A DNA stretch of 64,000 nt from Kingdonia uniflora (lineage: Eukaryota; Streptophyta; Magnoliopsida; Ranunculales; Circaeasteraceae). The translations under genes were made by a program, and so were the position numbers. The notes under the pieces are model-generated. The model saw only the letters and a program-made list of their open reading frames with translations. It searched no databases and was not told the origin of the DNA. Of the stretch, positions 1 through 10,023 are shown piece after piece (position 1 is the stretch's first letter; each line of letters opens with the position of its first letter). The stretch covers positions 2,604,001 through 2,668,000 of the forward strand of contig JACGCM010001272.1 of assembly GCA_014058105.1 (NCBI GenBank). The letters are read 5' to 3'.

Positions 1-442
1 TCTAACCAACCCACCAAACCATACATAGAAACTACATCAAGCTAACCCCAGAAAATGTTATTCAGTCAAAAAACTTTTGTCTTTCGCGAACTTCAGTTAT
101 CTATCAACCGCCACTAAACCACATTATGCAGAAGACATGCTCCAGCACAACGAAGAACTTGACAAAGCTATAAAATGGAGAAGCTACAGAAGAGATGGAC
201 CAGAAAAATTACTCAAACTTCTTATTACGAGATCAAAGGTATTTTCTATATTCTAGAGATCCTTGGTAATAAAGAGACTTTTACAAAAATCCTCCATACG
301 AGTCCATAGTTTTTTACCTATTCAGAGGTTTTCCACGCTAAAATTACTGTTTCATTTCTGGTTTATATTAGCGCATTGTTACAAGATCATTGGTATAATA
401 GCTATATCCTATCGTATCGAGCTACCGGAATTTGCCATTACA
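1..442 (+). mobile_element. Family-A LTR, 3' portion, entering from the left edge
   Basis: This is the downstream part of a family-A LTR, cut by the window edge. It aligns along its length with the LTR at 21532-22143: the GAGGTTTTCCAC block, the TATA-type segment, and an end in TTTGCCATTACA where other copies end GGCCATTACA. Immediately after it comes reverse-strand integrase sequence of element C, so this LTR, or the element it ends, was inserted into that integrase. The left junction and target duplication are outside the window. The 69-codon open frame inside it is not a gene. Confidence 0.8.
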
Positions 443-1125
443 ATTATCGCATCGAATCATATGAGACGCTGAAGCGGTAATGATATTTTTCCATAAAAGC
501 TTGGTGACTTCCTCCTCTTTGATTGACATAGAATCACGACTTCGACCCATTTAGTAAGTAATTTGTTGCCACGAGAATATTTCTCGGCTACCCGAGGCTT
601 TGGGAAAGGTCACGAGGTTTGAGGGCCCTCATTTGAATGGCCAAGAGACTTGACTGTAATGTAGTCTTGCAATGAGCATGAATGTCGTGAGCGTGGTGTG
701 GGCATTTTTCACAGTGTTTGGCGTACTTTCAGCTTGTTTTTTATATTGGGCCAAAACATCCTTGGGATATGGGCCGAAGGGCCATAGTATCTACCAACAG
801 CGTGTAGCACCACAAGTGACTTCATAAAATTTGGCAAGATTTTAGTTACTTCGATTGAGAGATGCAACCGAAGGTGGACACCATTTAGGGATTTGCGATC
901 AGAAACACCTTTAAGGATGATATATCTGCAGCAGTTTTCTAGTAACAAACGGTTGCTTTGGGGTCCTCTGGCGAGGGTAGAACTGTTTGAAGTAAGCAGG
1001 AAATGGTGTTGGCCATCGTATGGATTGAGGCCTCTCCCCTAGTATTGATGGTATTGACTTCCATCTGGTCGATCTGGGGTCCGAGTACTTTGATATGGAC
1101 TGTGCGAGATTCAGACTGGCCTAAC
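443..1125 (-). pseudogene. Element C integrase, N-terminal part, truncated
   Basis: The reverse-strand translation, read across frameshifts, shows the HHCC-type zinc-binding region at about 700-950 and then the start of the catalytic core. The core includes a WPF.W...LVG.FPKASGSRE-like stretch and a TKWVEVV-like strand (about 520-620). The coding stops at 443, within the D-N-G motif that carries the second catalytic aspartate, where the family-A LTR begins. An intact protein would insert the element cDNA into the host chromosome. The C-terminal half is absent, so this copy is dead. Confidence 0.7.
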
Positions 1126-1510
1126 ACTGGCTGCTAGGTAGGCAAGGCATCGGGCATGTCCATTTTTTGCCTTGAGGGTAATGTGTAATAAAGGATTTTT
1201 CAGGGAAAACGGTACATTACCCTGTCGACAAGAGCAATATACTCATCCATGCGACTGTTAGACTGGTTTTTACGGTGTATTTTCTTTGCCAAGTTGGCAG
1301 TCGATAAATAATGCAAGCATAGGAATACCAAGTTCGAGTGCGAGGTCGAGGCCATGGCATCAACCTTCATACTCAGCCTATTGTTGGTGCATTTGAAATT
1401 TAACTTGACAGCTTTTTCGATTCATCATTGGGTAGGGGGGTACCAAGACAATACCGATCCCTGAACTATTAGGTCCAACGGATCCATCTGTAAAGAGGAA
1501 CCAACCTGCG
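1126..1510 (-). pseudogene. Element C second (Tat-type) RNase H, degraded
   Basis: The reverse-strand sequence at about 1425-1500 reads FTDGSVGP followed by GIGIVLVPP, the first active-site strand of the additional RNase H domain found between the normal RNase H and integrase in Tat-lineage elements. The remaining acidic positions are blurred by frameshifts toward 1126. The homologous domains at 11330-11815 and 56551-57080 are better preserved and support the call. Confidence 0.6.
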
Positions 1511-1529
1511 TTAGGGTTCCAAGGGTTAT

Positions 1530-1955
1530 TCTATTCAGGTTGGTCTTCGGATTGATCATCATCGTGTTCCTCCCAGTCGATATCTTTGACCAGGAAGTCG
1601 ACAATGAAATCAACGACTGCTTGGCTTTTATAGAATATCTGCTTCTCAAATGAGATGTCGTGTTTGCCAAGATAAATAGACCACCGCTGTCTCCATCTAT
1701 ATATTTCTTTCTTATTGAGTACTTCTCGAAGGGGGTAACTTGTGATAACAAGGATAGGTGTGCATGAAAATATGGTTTGAGTTTTCGAGATGTGTAGACG
1801 AGGGTGAGGAGTAAACACTCAAGTTTTGTGTATCGAGTCTCTGTAGGTGTTAGAGTTTTGCTAAAAAAGTATACAGGTTTCTCGATGTCAGATTCGAGTT
1901 GAAGGAGGGCTGAACTGATAGAAGTGTCAGTGACAATGAGGTATAAGGAAAGCAT
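1530..1955 (-). pseudogene. Element C RNase H (RT-linked)
   Basis: The reverse frame gives a Ty3/gypsy RNase H: an IVTDTSISSALLQ strand, then EKPVYFFSKTLTPTETRYTK, a region shared with the copies at 10915-11279 and 57079-57540. This domain removes RNA from the RNA-DNA hybrid during reverse transcription. It follows the reverse transcriptase in the expected order. The reading frame shifts near 1818, where a second frame carries the continuation, so the gene is broken. Confidence 0.75.
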
Positions 1956-2083
1956 TTCTCCTTCGATGGGTGTACTAATGATGGGTGGTCGACCAAGGTA
2001 TGTTTTAAGTTTGAGGAAGGCCTATTCACATTCGGGTGTCCAATTGATATTAGGGTTATTTTTCTTTCTAGCTTTATGGGCAC

Positions 2084-2900
2084 CTTGGTCGCGTAAGAGG
2101 GAGAAAAACCAAGCGCATTGGTCTGAGGATTTCAAAATAAAGTAGTGAGGGTTGCTATCTTGCCAACTACCTTTTGGACATCTTTTTTAGTTCGGGGAGA
2201 AGGCATATTGATGAGGGCTCGAATATGAGTGGGGTCGATCTCGATACCTCTTTTGCTGATGAGGTGGCCTAAGAATTTTCCAGGCAAAACACCGAACTGA
2301 CACTTATTTGGGTTAAGCTTCAAATTATATGTTTGAAGTATCGAGAAAACTTTGGTTAGGTCTTGAATGTGGGTATGTTTTTGAAGGCTTTTGCATAACA
2401 TGTCATCGATGTAAACTTCGACCGACTTGCCAAGCAAAGGTTTGAACATGGTTGTAACAAGCCGCTGGCAAGTAGCACCCGCATTTTTTAGGCCGAAGGG
2501 TATAACGTTAAAAAAGTAAAGGCCATGTTCAGTGATAAAAGAAGTTTTAAGTTGATCCTCAGGGAGGAGGGGTACCTGATTGTAACCCAAAGCTGCGTCC
2601 ATCATTGAGAGTTGCTCATATCCAGCAGTGGCATCCAGGAGTACCGAGATGATTGGGAAGGGGAAGCTATCCTTTGGGGTATGTTTGTTGAGGTCTGTAA
2701 AGTCGACACAGATTCAGATTTTGCCATTCTTCTTTAGGACCGCGACAATATTAGATATCCAGTCATCGTACTTGACTTCCCTGATGAACCCCGCGGCTAG
2801 GAGTTTATCAACTTCGAGGTTGACGGCTTCGCAGAGTCATGGGGCCAATGTACGCTTCTTGTGTTTTATTGCTGCAGAGTGAGGGATGAGGTCAAGGTGA
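2084..2900 (-). pseudogene. Element C reverse transcriptase, fingers-palm region
   Basis: The 157-residue open frame at 2605-2132 has the palm motifs: MMDAALGYNQ (first catalytic Asp block), FITEHGLYFFNVIPFGLKNA, and VEVYIDDMLCKS with the YIDD catalytic pair. Next come KCQFGVLPGKFLGHLIS and a thumb-like RALINMPSPRTKKDVQ. The finger region continues to about 2900 in shifted frames. The enzyme copies genomic RNA into cDNA in the virus-like particle. The catalytic residues survive but the surrounding gene is frame-shifted. Confidence 0.85.
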
Positions 2901-3201
2901 TGACAGGCTAAGAAGGGTTTGACACCAGGCACCTCATGGAAAGTCTAGGCAAAGGCATATTTATTTGCTCGAAGGAATTTGGTGAGTTCGAGGTTTTCGG
3001 CCTCATCCAGAAAAGTGCCAATAAATGTCCCTCGACCAAGACCGTCGAGTTTGATATAAACAGTGGCTTCGATGGGTGTGATTGCTGGTGTCGAGGGTAT
3101 GGGGGTGTAGAGAGGCATTGATTGCTATGGTTGTTTGGCAAGTTTTTTGGTCTGATAGATCTCTGAATGCTCACATGAACGGGAAAGTCGTTGGGAGCCT
3201 T

Positions 3202-3588
3202 TCAAGTTCCATGTACTACAGGGGGTAGTAAAATTGAGGGCTTGGTGGTAAGTTGAAGGTATGACCGCATGGCATGGAGCCAGTCGCGACCTAGGATACC
3301 GAGGTATTCAAATTTCTTGTCAATGACGATAAAGCTAGCTTGGAGTATGACTGGCCCTGTGGTGATAGGGAGACTAATACGACCCACGAAGACTTCAGTA
3401 GCGCCGTTGAATCCCTTGATTTCAACATTAGCCAAGGTGATGAGGTCTATCTTCTTCATGGCTTGGACAGCCTTAAGGAATAGTACATTAACTGCGTTTC
3501 TCGTGTCGATGAGCATTGTGTGGAGGACGAGATGCTCGACCTTAATCATAATGAATAGAGGGTCGGAATGGGGAAAATAAACATGCAA
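3202..3588 (-). pseudogene. Element C aspartic protease
   Basis: A 128-residue reverse-strand frame contains HTMLIDTRNAVNVLF where family A has MMIDTGSGIEILF. The catalytic D-T-G has become D-T-R, so the protease would not work. The rest of the fold, including the ILGRDWLHAM segment near its end, is recognisable. The protease matures Gag-Pol and sits between gag and RT, as found here. Confidence 0.75.
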
Positions 3589-3599
3589 TGTGACTCAAT

Positions 3600-4700
3600 C
3601 GATAAATGAGATACCCTCGAGTCGAGGGCATTGGCTCGATTTTGGCAGAAGGGCGGGTAGCTTCTCCTGGTAGGTAAGTTTGCAGCATTCTTTGACACGC
3701 TTGTGCTTGGTTTTAGAATGGCCGCTGACGATATTGTTGACCTCGATAAAATGAAGTTGGTAAATGTGTACCTCAGCTGGGTCGACAGCAGGAGCGGGTT
3801 GAGGCTTAAGGTATAACCCGTTGAGGTAACCGGGGAGGTCCGCGACATATTGATGTAGATGACCCCGCCTTAAGAATTATTTCGAGAAAGCGCTACAGAG
3901 TGAAGCATTTTTTGGTGTGATGGTAGTTGCACTTATGGTTCTGACAGTAAGGCTCGCATTGTTTGACCTCGATGGGGTAAGTAAGGGGTACGCCCTAATG
4001 GCTTCGGATCAAGCTATTGGGGAGGCTATGATACCATCGAAGAGGGTTGTCTGTGAGGCTGGTAGAAAATAGCTGGCACAACAGGTGGCCGGCCGTGGAG
4101 TATAAGCTTAAGGTATTTTGGAACTGAAGGATATGAGATTGAGGGTCGGTGTTACAGTATTTGTCAATTTTGGGGGAATGATAATTTGTAGGCACCACGA
4201 CAACGAGGAGTTTGGGGCTGAGGGGATTATTTAACCGACTCCAAGAGTTTGCTTGCACTAATGTGGATGGCAGGATGGATTTTTTGGTCGAGGTCCTGCT
4301 GTGCAAAATAAGCAGGATGAGGAGGGGATCTTTGAGGTCGAAGGAGATGAGGCCGAATATTAGGCATGTGCTCGGCGCTGCGCTGACCGAGTCGTTCTCG
4401 AGCAGGGTGACGTCAAGGTTTTCTGGTAGTACAGAGGGTAGAATCGGACGAATCCTCCGTAGGGTGTATGCCAAGGTGGATTGAGCCAGTAGGGAGAATG
4501 GTGGGGGGAGCACCCTCGGTTCCAAGATGGATCGGGGGTACTTCGAGATGTGGCTGGTGCCCCAGCCGGGCGAGGGTAGAAATGCGCAATGTGGCGGGTG
4601 CTTGAGATGGTAGAGGGGCGTCTTGAGGCTGACACCATTACAACTCAGGAACTGTATTACGTAGATCGTCGAGGGCACGATATTGCCTGTTTGCGTCATC
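3600..4700 (-). pseudogene. Element C gag (capsid and zinc-knuckle remnants)
   Basis: The reverse-strand open frame at 4699-3995 includes the capsid-type block NTDPQSHILQFQNTLSLYS, then LCQLFSTSLTDNPLRWYHSLP, which matches gag of families A and B in the window. Further 3' (about 3990-3850) a CEPYCQNHKCNYHHTKKC stretch resembles the metal-binding knuckle of Tat-like Gag. Gag builds the particle that packages the RNA. Frameshifts separate the capsid from the knuckle. Confidence 0.7.
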
Positions 4701-4944
4701 TAAACGGCATTGCCGTTCAACTTTGACCTCTTATCTGCGCTCTTGGCGCTCCTGATGTAATTGGCTGCGATGACGCTCCTCAGCTTGAGTAAATTACTGT
4801 TGGGTAAGGAGAGCGAGCTGGGCGGCCACTATGTCGGCAGAGTTTCCAGTATGGGTGGAAGTAGAGCAGAGGGTAGGGGCCTTCGGAGGTGGCTGGTAGG
4901 ATTAGAAAAATGGAAAAGGCTGCGGGAGACTGGCAAGGTGGGAT

Positions 4945-4962
4945 AGCACGGATGGCGCCAAA
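4945..4962 (-). promoter_or_regulatory. Primer-binding site of element C
   Basis: On the reverse strand the LTR end CTACA is followed directly by TTTGGCGCCATCCGTGCT. The TGGCGCC core matches the sites at 9895-9912 (family B) and, with small changes, 42729-42746 and 61006-61023 (family A). This is where a tRNA primes minus-strand DNA synthesis. Confidence 0.75.
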
Positions 4963-5670
4963 TGTAGAGGCTTAACTTCGCGAGAGGGGAAGTTGACTCT
5001 TTCACTATGAAGTTTATCCTCTACCAGGGGGTTCAAGCGTATAATCAATAATAATAAGAACTAGCTTACTGACAATACACTTGCATGGAGGCCTTGAGTG
5101 GGTTACTCCACGACCACTGATGAGGATTTTTAAGAGTGATGATATAAATATCGAGTAGTCAAAGTATCGAGTATAGGGTGATTTACAGGGTAGTCAAAGG
5201 TAAACTTGCAAGGCTTGTTGGGGAGATTTTTTAATCTCTTCACAGTTCCTCCTCCCCTCTATTTATAAAACATAGGATGAGCTGAGTCACCATGGGAGGT
5301 CCAGTTACATCTGTATCCTCCGAGGAAAACTGACTTGTACCCGGAGTTAGTTCTGATACTACAATTTGTCGAGTCTGACACTATAACTGTTGGCTCTACT
5401 GTAGTTGTGGGATCTGTTGCCACAGTTCTCGTACGGCGTGCTCTACTGTTCTGTCTAGTAAGCTGGTTGTCTAACATGTTCCCCTTCGACCATGGACAGA
5501 TGGTCGAAGTATTTATGGTTTGATGTTTCCTTCGAGTATTCGAATAGTCTCGGATGGTTTTATAGGCTTGATTATTGACATACTAGGCTTTGAGTCATCA
5601 GGTAGGCTTTGATGTAGCCTTCGAGTGTTCGACCAGTATTAGAAGGCTGCGAGTTGCTCGAAGGATATCA
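4963..5670 (-). mobile_element. 5' LTR of element C
   Basis: The inner end is fixed by the primer-binding site. The outer end, near 5670, is placed where a TG dinucleotide (reverse strand) meets recognisable antisense-gene sequence, so it is approximate by a few tens of bases. A reverse-strand TATAAATA at 5267-5260 is the likely promoter of element C. A short direct repeat around CCTTCGAGT..TTCGA occurs at about 5528 and 5621 near the start of the LTR. The other LTR of this element is outside the window, so the length cannot be verified by comparison. Confidence 0.6.
5260..5267 (-). promoter_or_regulatory. TATA box of element C LTR
   Basis: TATAAATA is read on the reverse strand within the 5' LTR, about 300 bases upstream of the primer-binding site. 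That is the usual position for the U3 promoter of a Ty3/gypsy LTR. Confidence 0.5.
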
Positions 5671-5689
5671 TTGTTAAGGCCGAGGGGGA

Positions 5690-6955
5690 GAGTTCCTCAA
5701 AGGAGGTAATAGTAGAGAAACAACTTGAGTTTTCCAGAGTTCCCTGATAAACTCTTTCCTTGTCCTGTAGAGTCATAAGTGTTTAAGGAGTTTTGTAAGC
5801 ATAACAGGATTGTGGGTGGTGTATGGGGGAATACCATTAAACATTTTGGGAGGTCTTTTAGGGGGTGTTCGGACAGGGAAGGGAGCGAAAGTACATTTTT
5901 TGTGCTTCCTGATCTAGAGTTTGGAAAATCCTAGAGGGTATTTTTCTTGAGTATTTTAATGGGAATAAGGAAGGTAATTTGAATGATGGTTTTTTGTTTT
6001 ACCTTGCCCATTTTGATTATGGGCTAGTAGTGCCTTTAGGCAATCTTGCTAAAGGTATCATGAATAGAATCAAAGCTTGCACTACCAAGTTTAATGATAA
6101 TATGTGGGAGGTCATTAATGTATGTGAGAATTTGAATATAGGAGGTGGGACTGTGAGGGGAAAGAGAGAAGATTGACTCCTGTAGAAATTTTGTGGTATT
6201 ATACTGTGAAATATTATGTCAATACTGGGGGATGCATACTTTTATTCTTGTTTGTCCCGATACCAGTTTTTCAACCTGAATTCAACTGGAAGGGTTTGGA
6301 ATGACAATTGGATTTGGGTAAAGGGCTAGTATCTCAAGCGAGCTGACGTGGACACCTTTCCCCTAAGTACCAATCTTGTAAGAAACGTAAGTAAATCTCA
6401 TTACTTTCGAACTGTATTTGTGACTGTACTCGGTTTGGTTATGATAGTATTCTATTATTTTATATGCAAATCCTCGCTCTAAAGTGACTAGAAAGGAATC
6501 TTTAACTGATATTGTAGTTCGAGACGGAGTCGGGCTTGAAGGTGTATTGGGGGAGTTGGAGATTAGTAGGCGCAAGAGGGTTAACAGTAGATATGTTAAA
6601 GTGTAGAAATTGCAGGCCAAAAGAAAGATGACTGGAGAGGGTTTATTGAGTGCTGTTGGAGCTAAATTTCCAATAAATATTAGAAAACGGCTAGTATTAT
6701 TAATAGCTGGATCTGTGCCTTTGTTGCTGAAGCCAACAGGCACTTTGTTTTAAAGCAAGGAATAGGCAAACAAGGAAGAGAGGAGCCTAAGTCGACTCTT
6801 CGAAGTCTGCAGCCTTAGAGAGTAGGGAGGTCGAGGCTATTTCGAAGAAGAGAAAAGTAGTCAGTATTCCCCCTCCCGTAGTGAATGAGGTTATTGGGAC
6901 TTTGATAATATCGTATTAAACCGGGATGTGGAATATATGGATTTTAGATTGTCGT
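5690..6955 (+). pseudogene. AS-1: fragment of the retrotransposon antisense gene (exons 4-5)
   Basis: The forward-strand translation, with frameshifts, matches the middle domain of the antisense gene. It has a VFKEFCK-type block near 5780, LGNLAKGIMNRIKACTTKFN then DNMWEVINVCE (about 6030-6130), and a FYGVKNY/SGGAYL/FDLNSAGR-type block at 6180-6310. After the position of an intron in other copies comes KESLTDIVVRDG... (about 6480-6560), and a basic ISKKRKVV patch appears near 6850. The start is cut by the LTR of element C and the end runs into AT-rich DNA. It is the most diverged of five copies and contains many stops. Its parent element was transcribed from the reverse strand. Confidence 0.7.
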
Positions 6956-7294
6956 TCACTTTCCGAAGGTAACTAAAAATAGCTTATAAAAATTGTGTTA
7001 TGAAAAATAATGATAAATTAGCAAGACGTACATTTATGACAATTATTAAGAAAGCTAAGTCTTAGATTTTACTACTACCTTTAGCATTCGATCTAGATTT
7101 AACTATGAATTCCCAACTCTTAAAAATTTAATAATAGAAACGCAAAAGTAATTCACCATTTTTTTTATTAAAAAGAATAATTTTACCATCTCATAATATA
7201 TGAGTCTAATGATCATTAAAAATACACAACATTAAAGACATTGATAAATATGTCATGTTAATCAATATTTCATTAAGAAAATATACATCATAAC
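6956..7294. other. AT-rich stretch with no recognised content
   Basis: About 340 bases of AT-rich sequence separate AS-1 from the family-B LTR. I see no coding frame, repeat shared with the rest of the window, or terminal inverted repeat. Confidence 0.5.
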
Positions 7295-7837
7295 TGTAAT
7301 AGCCTAATTCTGGGATTCAGACTTAGCCTTTACACCAAAGATAATCAGAGCGATTACGAACAAAAAGTAACTACTAGCACAAAGTTTAGCATGGAAAACC
7401 TTTTAATAGGTTAAAAACCACGTCTCTTGAGGATTTTGAAAATGAGAGAAATCTTATTTGAGATTTCTAGCTATTACAAAGAATGCTCTGACTAGATTTT
7501 GATAGACTTTCTTGATAGGAAAAGTCTCCCTTTCTCTGTAGTTCTATGGACCTATTTATAGGTCTTATAATATGACCGTTATTTGCTTTAATAATGAACG
7601 TTACAATATATGGTTTTGATGAGTCTTCAAAATGATTGTGTAACAGACTGATTTTTGTTACGGTACATCGGCTTTATTGATGACTGTGTACTTGTATAAA
7701 CCAAACTATTGATGTGGAGGTTGAAAGTGATGACTCTAATTGAGGCATGCCGAATATGTCTTTAGTAGTGCTTCATGTATGCCGATGAGGTCGAGGATGA
7801 AGCTTGAGTCCGAGATACGAAATAATAAGCTATTACA
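7295..7837 (-). mobile_element. Family-B LTR, reverse orientation
   Basis: The forward strand starts TGTAATAGCCTAATTC and ends AGCTATTACA, the reverse of an LTR running TGTAATAG...GGCTATTACA. Its centre matches the forward family-B LTR at 9240-9894, including the CCTATAAATAGG promoter block and the blocks flanking it. The sequence just beyond 7837, read in reverse, is a purine-rich GGTTGAGAGTCGTCT, so this should be a 3' LTR preceded by its polypurine tract. It is shorter than the forward copy (543 against 655 bases). Confidence 0.75.
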
Positions 7838-7899
7838 AGACGACTCTCAACCAAGAGCACCGGGAGTATCATGGACGAGTGGGGTTGGTTGAGAAACTT

Positions 7900-8015
7900 G
7901 TTTTGTATGTGTTTCTAGATGTTAAACTTTGGCCATGTGCCACGTGTATGTTGATGAGGTCGAATAGTCGTATGATGGTCGAAGATGGGGATTGAGTCTG
8001 AGATGCGAAATAAGG
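7900..8015 (-). mobile_element. Fragment of the start of a family-B LTR
   Basis: Read in reverse, this segment repeats the first roughly 100 bases of the adjacent LTR (TTATTTCG.ATCTC.GACTCAA followed by TCGACCTCATC). It looks like a truncated second LTR end or a local duplication between the 3' LTR and the tandem array. Confidence 0.5.
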
Positions 8016-8545
8016 GTCGAATTGGGCGAACCAATAATCGATATGTAATGTTTAACCTATTTAGTCGAATTGAACGAACTAATAAGCAACCTAATATGTA
8101 GTCTGTTTGGTCGAATTGGGTGAACCAATAATTGAGATGTAATGTGTCTGTTTGGTCGAATTGGGCGAACCAATAAACGACCTATAATGTATTTGATGGG
8201 CAATCGAATTGGGATTAACTAATGAGCGACCTATAATATGTAATCTGTTTGGTCAAATTAGGATGAACCAATATGCAACCTATAATGTATTAGATGGGCG
8301 GTCGAATTGGGATGATCCAATAAGTGACCTGTAATCTGTTTGGTCGAAATAGGATGAACCAATAAGCGACCTATAATGTATTAGATGGGTAGTCGAATTG
8401 GGATTAACCAATAAGAGACCTGTAATATGTAACTTGTTTGGTCGAATTGGGATGAACCAATAAATGACCTGCAATGTATTAGATGGGCGGTCGAATTGGA
8501 ATTAACCAATAAGCGACCTGTAATATATTTGAAGATCGAATTGGC
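8016..8545. repeat. Tandem array, about 49-53 bp units, roughly ten copies
   Basis: The unit is GGTCGAATTGGGATGAACCA followed by ATAAGCGACC and a spacer. Spacers alternate between an ATGTATTAGATGGGC-like form and an ATATGTAATCTGTTT-like form, so the array is partly a dimer of about 100 bp. The 30-base core has inverted ends (GGTCG...CGACC) and an inner ATTGG...CCAAT pair. The same core, in reverse orientation, is the repeated element of the array at 13140-14190. Confidence 0.85.
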
Positions 8546-9239
8546 CGAAGTAACAATTCTGCATATAGATGTATTTTTGTGAGATAGGTCGAAAAGTACT
8601 GTGATATGTAATCTGTTTGGTGAATGAACTTGTATTCGTAGAGAATGTCGTGGAAGAACTCGATGTGAAGACCGGGCCTAAACCAAACTTTACCGCAGGT
8701 ACTGAAGCCCCAAATAGAGTAGTACTAGTAGAGCTAAGACGGCGAAGAAATCAAAATGAAAATTATTTGATCTTGCTAGATATGTTGCAGCAAGACTTAT
8801 TTAAGATCTTCATGATGTTGCGGAAAAGATGAGGTCGAGTATTGATTCTGAGCTAAGATGGCTTTGAAGTTGAAGTCGAGCTTTGTGTCTGAAGCTAAAG
8901 TTGAGTTCGCCCTTAAGTATGATTTATTTGTATGTTGAAGGAACCAAGTAGTAGCTTCAATGTTAACCTTCTAGGAAATGATGAAAATACTGCAGATAGA
9001 TTCTCATCCTTGGACATTTCATACCAGTATGATCTTAATGAAGTAGTGGCCGATAATATTGAACCTTTTTATCCAGCCCAATTAATGTAGGGCATCCTAA
9101 TCACATTCTTAAACTGTGACCTGCTTGCAGAAGAAATCATTGTCATCATGGAGGAGATTATATAACAAACAAAGGGTCACCTTACAAGCATGGTAATTTA
9201 GTATATCTTGAGGTTGGAGAGGAAATGCAACATCTGGAT
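8546..9239. other. Unassigned segment between the array and the forward family-B LTR
   Basis: Nearly 700 bases with no match to gag, pol or the antisense gene that I can recognise. A 71-codon forward frame (8617-8832) begins VNELVFVENVVEELDVKTG and has no recognised motif. A second stretch near 8970-9080 reads as YQYDLNEVVADNIEPFYPAQ in another frame. These may be remnants of an unrelated gene or element. I do not assign a function. Confidence 0.4.
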
Positions 9240-9894
9240 TGTAAGGGCTTATTTCTAATCCTCGTACTGAGTCCGATATTCGAGCTCACATAGTTTGAAT
9301 AGACACAATGATAACCAACCAAGGATTGAGGGCAAGTAGATTATAATACAAACTTCCTCATCTACAGCTCGGGGATATTGAAGTAACCAGTAACATCGCA
9401 CTGCAGAAGATACTCAGATGTCCATCAACAGTTCGTATACATACGAACATCACTAGAGATCGTATCTTTACCAACAGTTTGAAGTTACAGCTAAGCTCAT
9501 CAAGAGATCCGTTACAAGATTAACAAGTATCAGATAGTAAGACGTTATAAAAGACCTCATAAAAGACTCATCAAACATGATATTTGTAACGTTCCTCATT
9601 AAAGTAATAATGGTCATATTATAAGTCCTATAAATAGGACCAGAGAGCTACAGATCAGGGAGGCTGCTCTGATACATCTTCTAGGAGACTTTTTCTACAT
9701 CTTTTTTTTGTAATAGCTAGCAGTCTATAAACATCTTTCTCTTTCTAAAATCCTCAGGAGAGGTCGTAGGTTTTAACCCATTCAATGGCTTTCCACGTTA
9801 AATCTTGTGTTAGTTACTTTTAGTTGTTAGCTAACATTCCAAATTTTAAGGTGTAAGGCACTATCTTCGTCCAATATGAAAATAGGCTATTACA
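9240..9894 (+). mobile_element. Family-B 5' LTR
   Basis: Begins TGTAAGGGCTTATTTC and ends AGGCTATTACA, followed directly by the primer-binding site. TATAAATA at 9629-9636 lies inside a CCTATAAATAGG palindrome shared with the reverse copy at 7295-7837. The last third keeps a block (CATTCAATGGCTTTCCACGT) that is distantly related to family-A LTRs, so families A and B share ancestry. Confidence 0.8.
9629..9636 (+). promoter_or_regulatory. TATA box of family-B LTR
   Basis: TATAAATA sits in the short palindrome CCTATAAATAGG, present at the equivalent place in both family-B LTRs. It lies about 265 bases before the LTR end. Confidence 0.6.
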
Positions 9895-9912
9895 TTTGGC
9901 GCCGTTTGTGGG
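9895..9912 (+). promoter_or_regulatory. Primer-binding site of the chimeric element
   Basis: TTTGGCGCCGTTTGTGGG directly abuts the LTR end. The TGGCGCCGT..GTGGG core is the common primer-binding sequence of this group of Ty3/gypsy elements and is conserved with the family-A sites in the window. Confidence 0.85.
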
Positions 9913-10023
9913 AACCGAAGAATACACTCAGCGTTCTCTGATCCAGTTTTCATATTCTTTTTTTAAAGGATAGAAAATCTAGAAAAATCTCCCAACGAAT
10001 TGCCTGACGTTGCTGAGGGAGTG

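Larger units (their letters stand above)
443..5670 (-). mobile_element. Element C: degraded Tat-like Ty3/gypsy retrotransposon, 5' LTR to integrase
   Basis: Read on the reverse strand the order is 5' LTR (5670-4963), primer-binding site (4962-4945), gag, protease, reverse transcriptase, RNase H, a second RNase H, and integrase cut at 443. Two RNase H domains in this order are typical of the Tat lineage of Ty3/gypsy elements. All coding parts carry stops and frameshifts. The integrase is interrupted by the family-A LTR at 1-442, and the 3' half of the element must lie left of the window. On its other side, C sits in an antisense-gene fragment (AS-1), which is therefore the older sequence. Confidence 0.8.

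Noticed and set aside
263..472. 69-codon forward open frame as a gene
   Set aside because: It lies across the end of a family-A LTR and into element C, and homologous LTRs do not keep the frame.
4212..4484. 90-codon forward frame
   Set aside because: It is antisense to element C gag, which is recognisable on the reverse strand.
8280..8474. Reverse frame of repeated FIPIRPNK-like units
   Set aside because: It is the translation of the 49-bp tandem array and has no independent support as a protein.
8016..8545. CRISPR-like regularly spaced repeats
   Set aside because: The spacers are themselves repeated in alternation, the whole unit is tandem, and the context is a plant retrotransposon. This is a satellite-type array.
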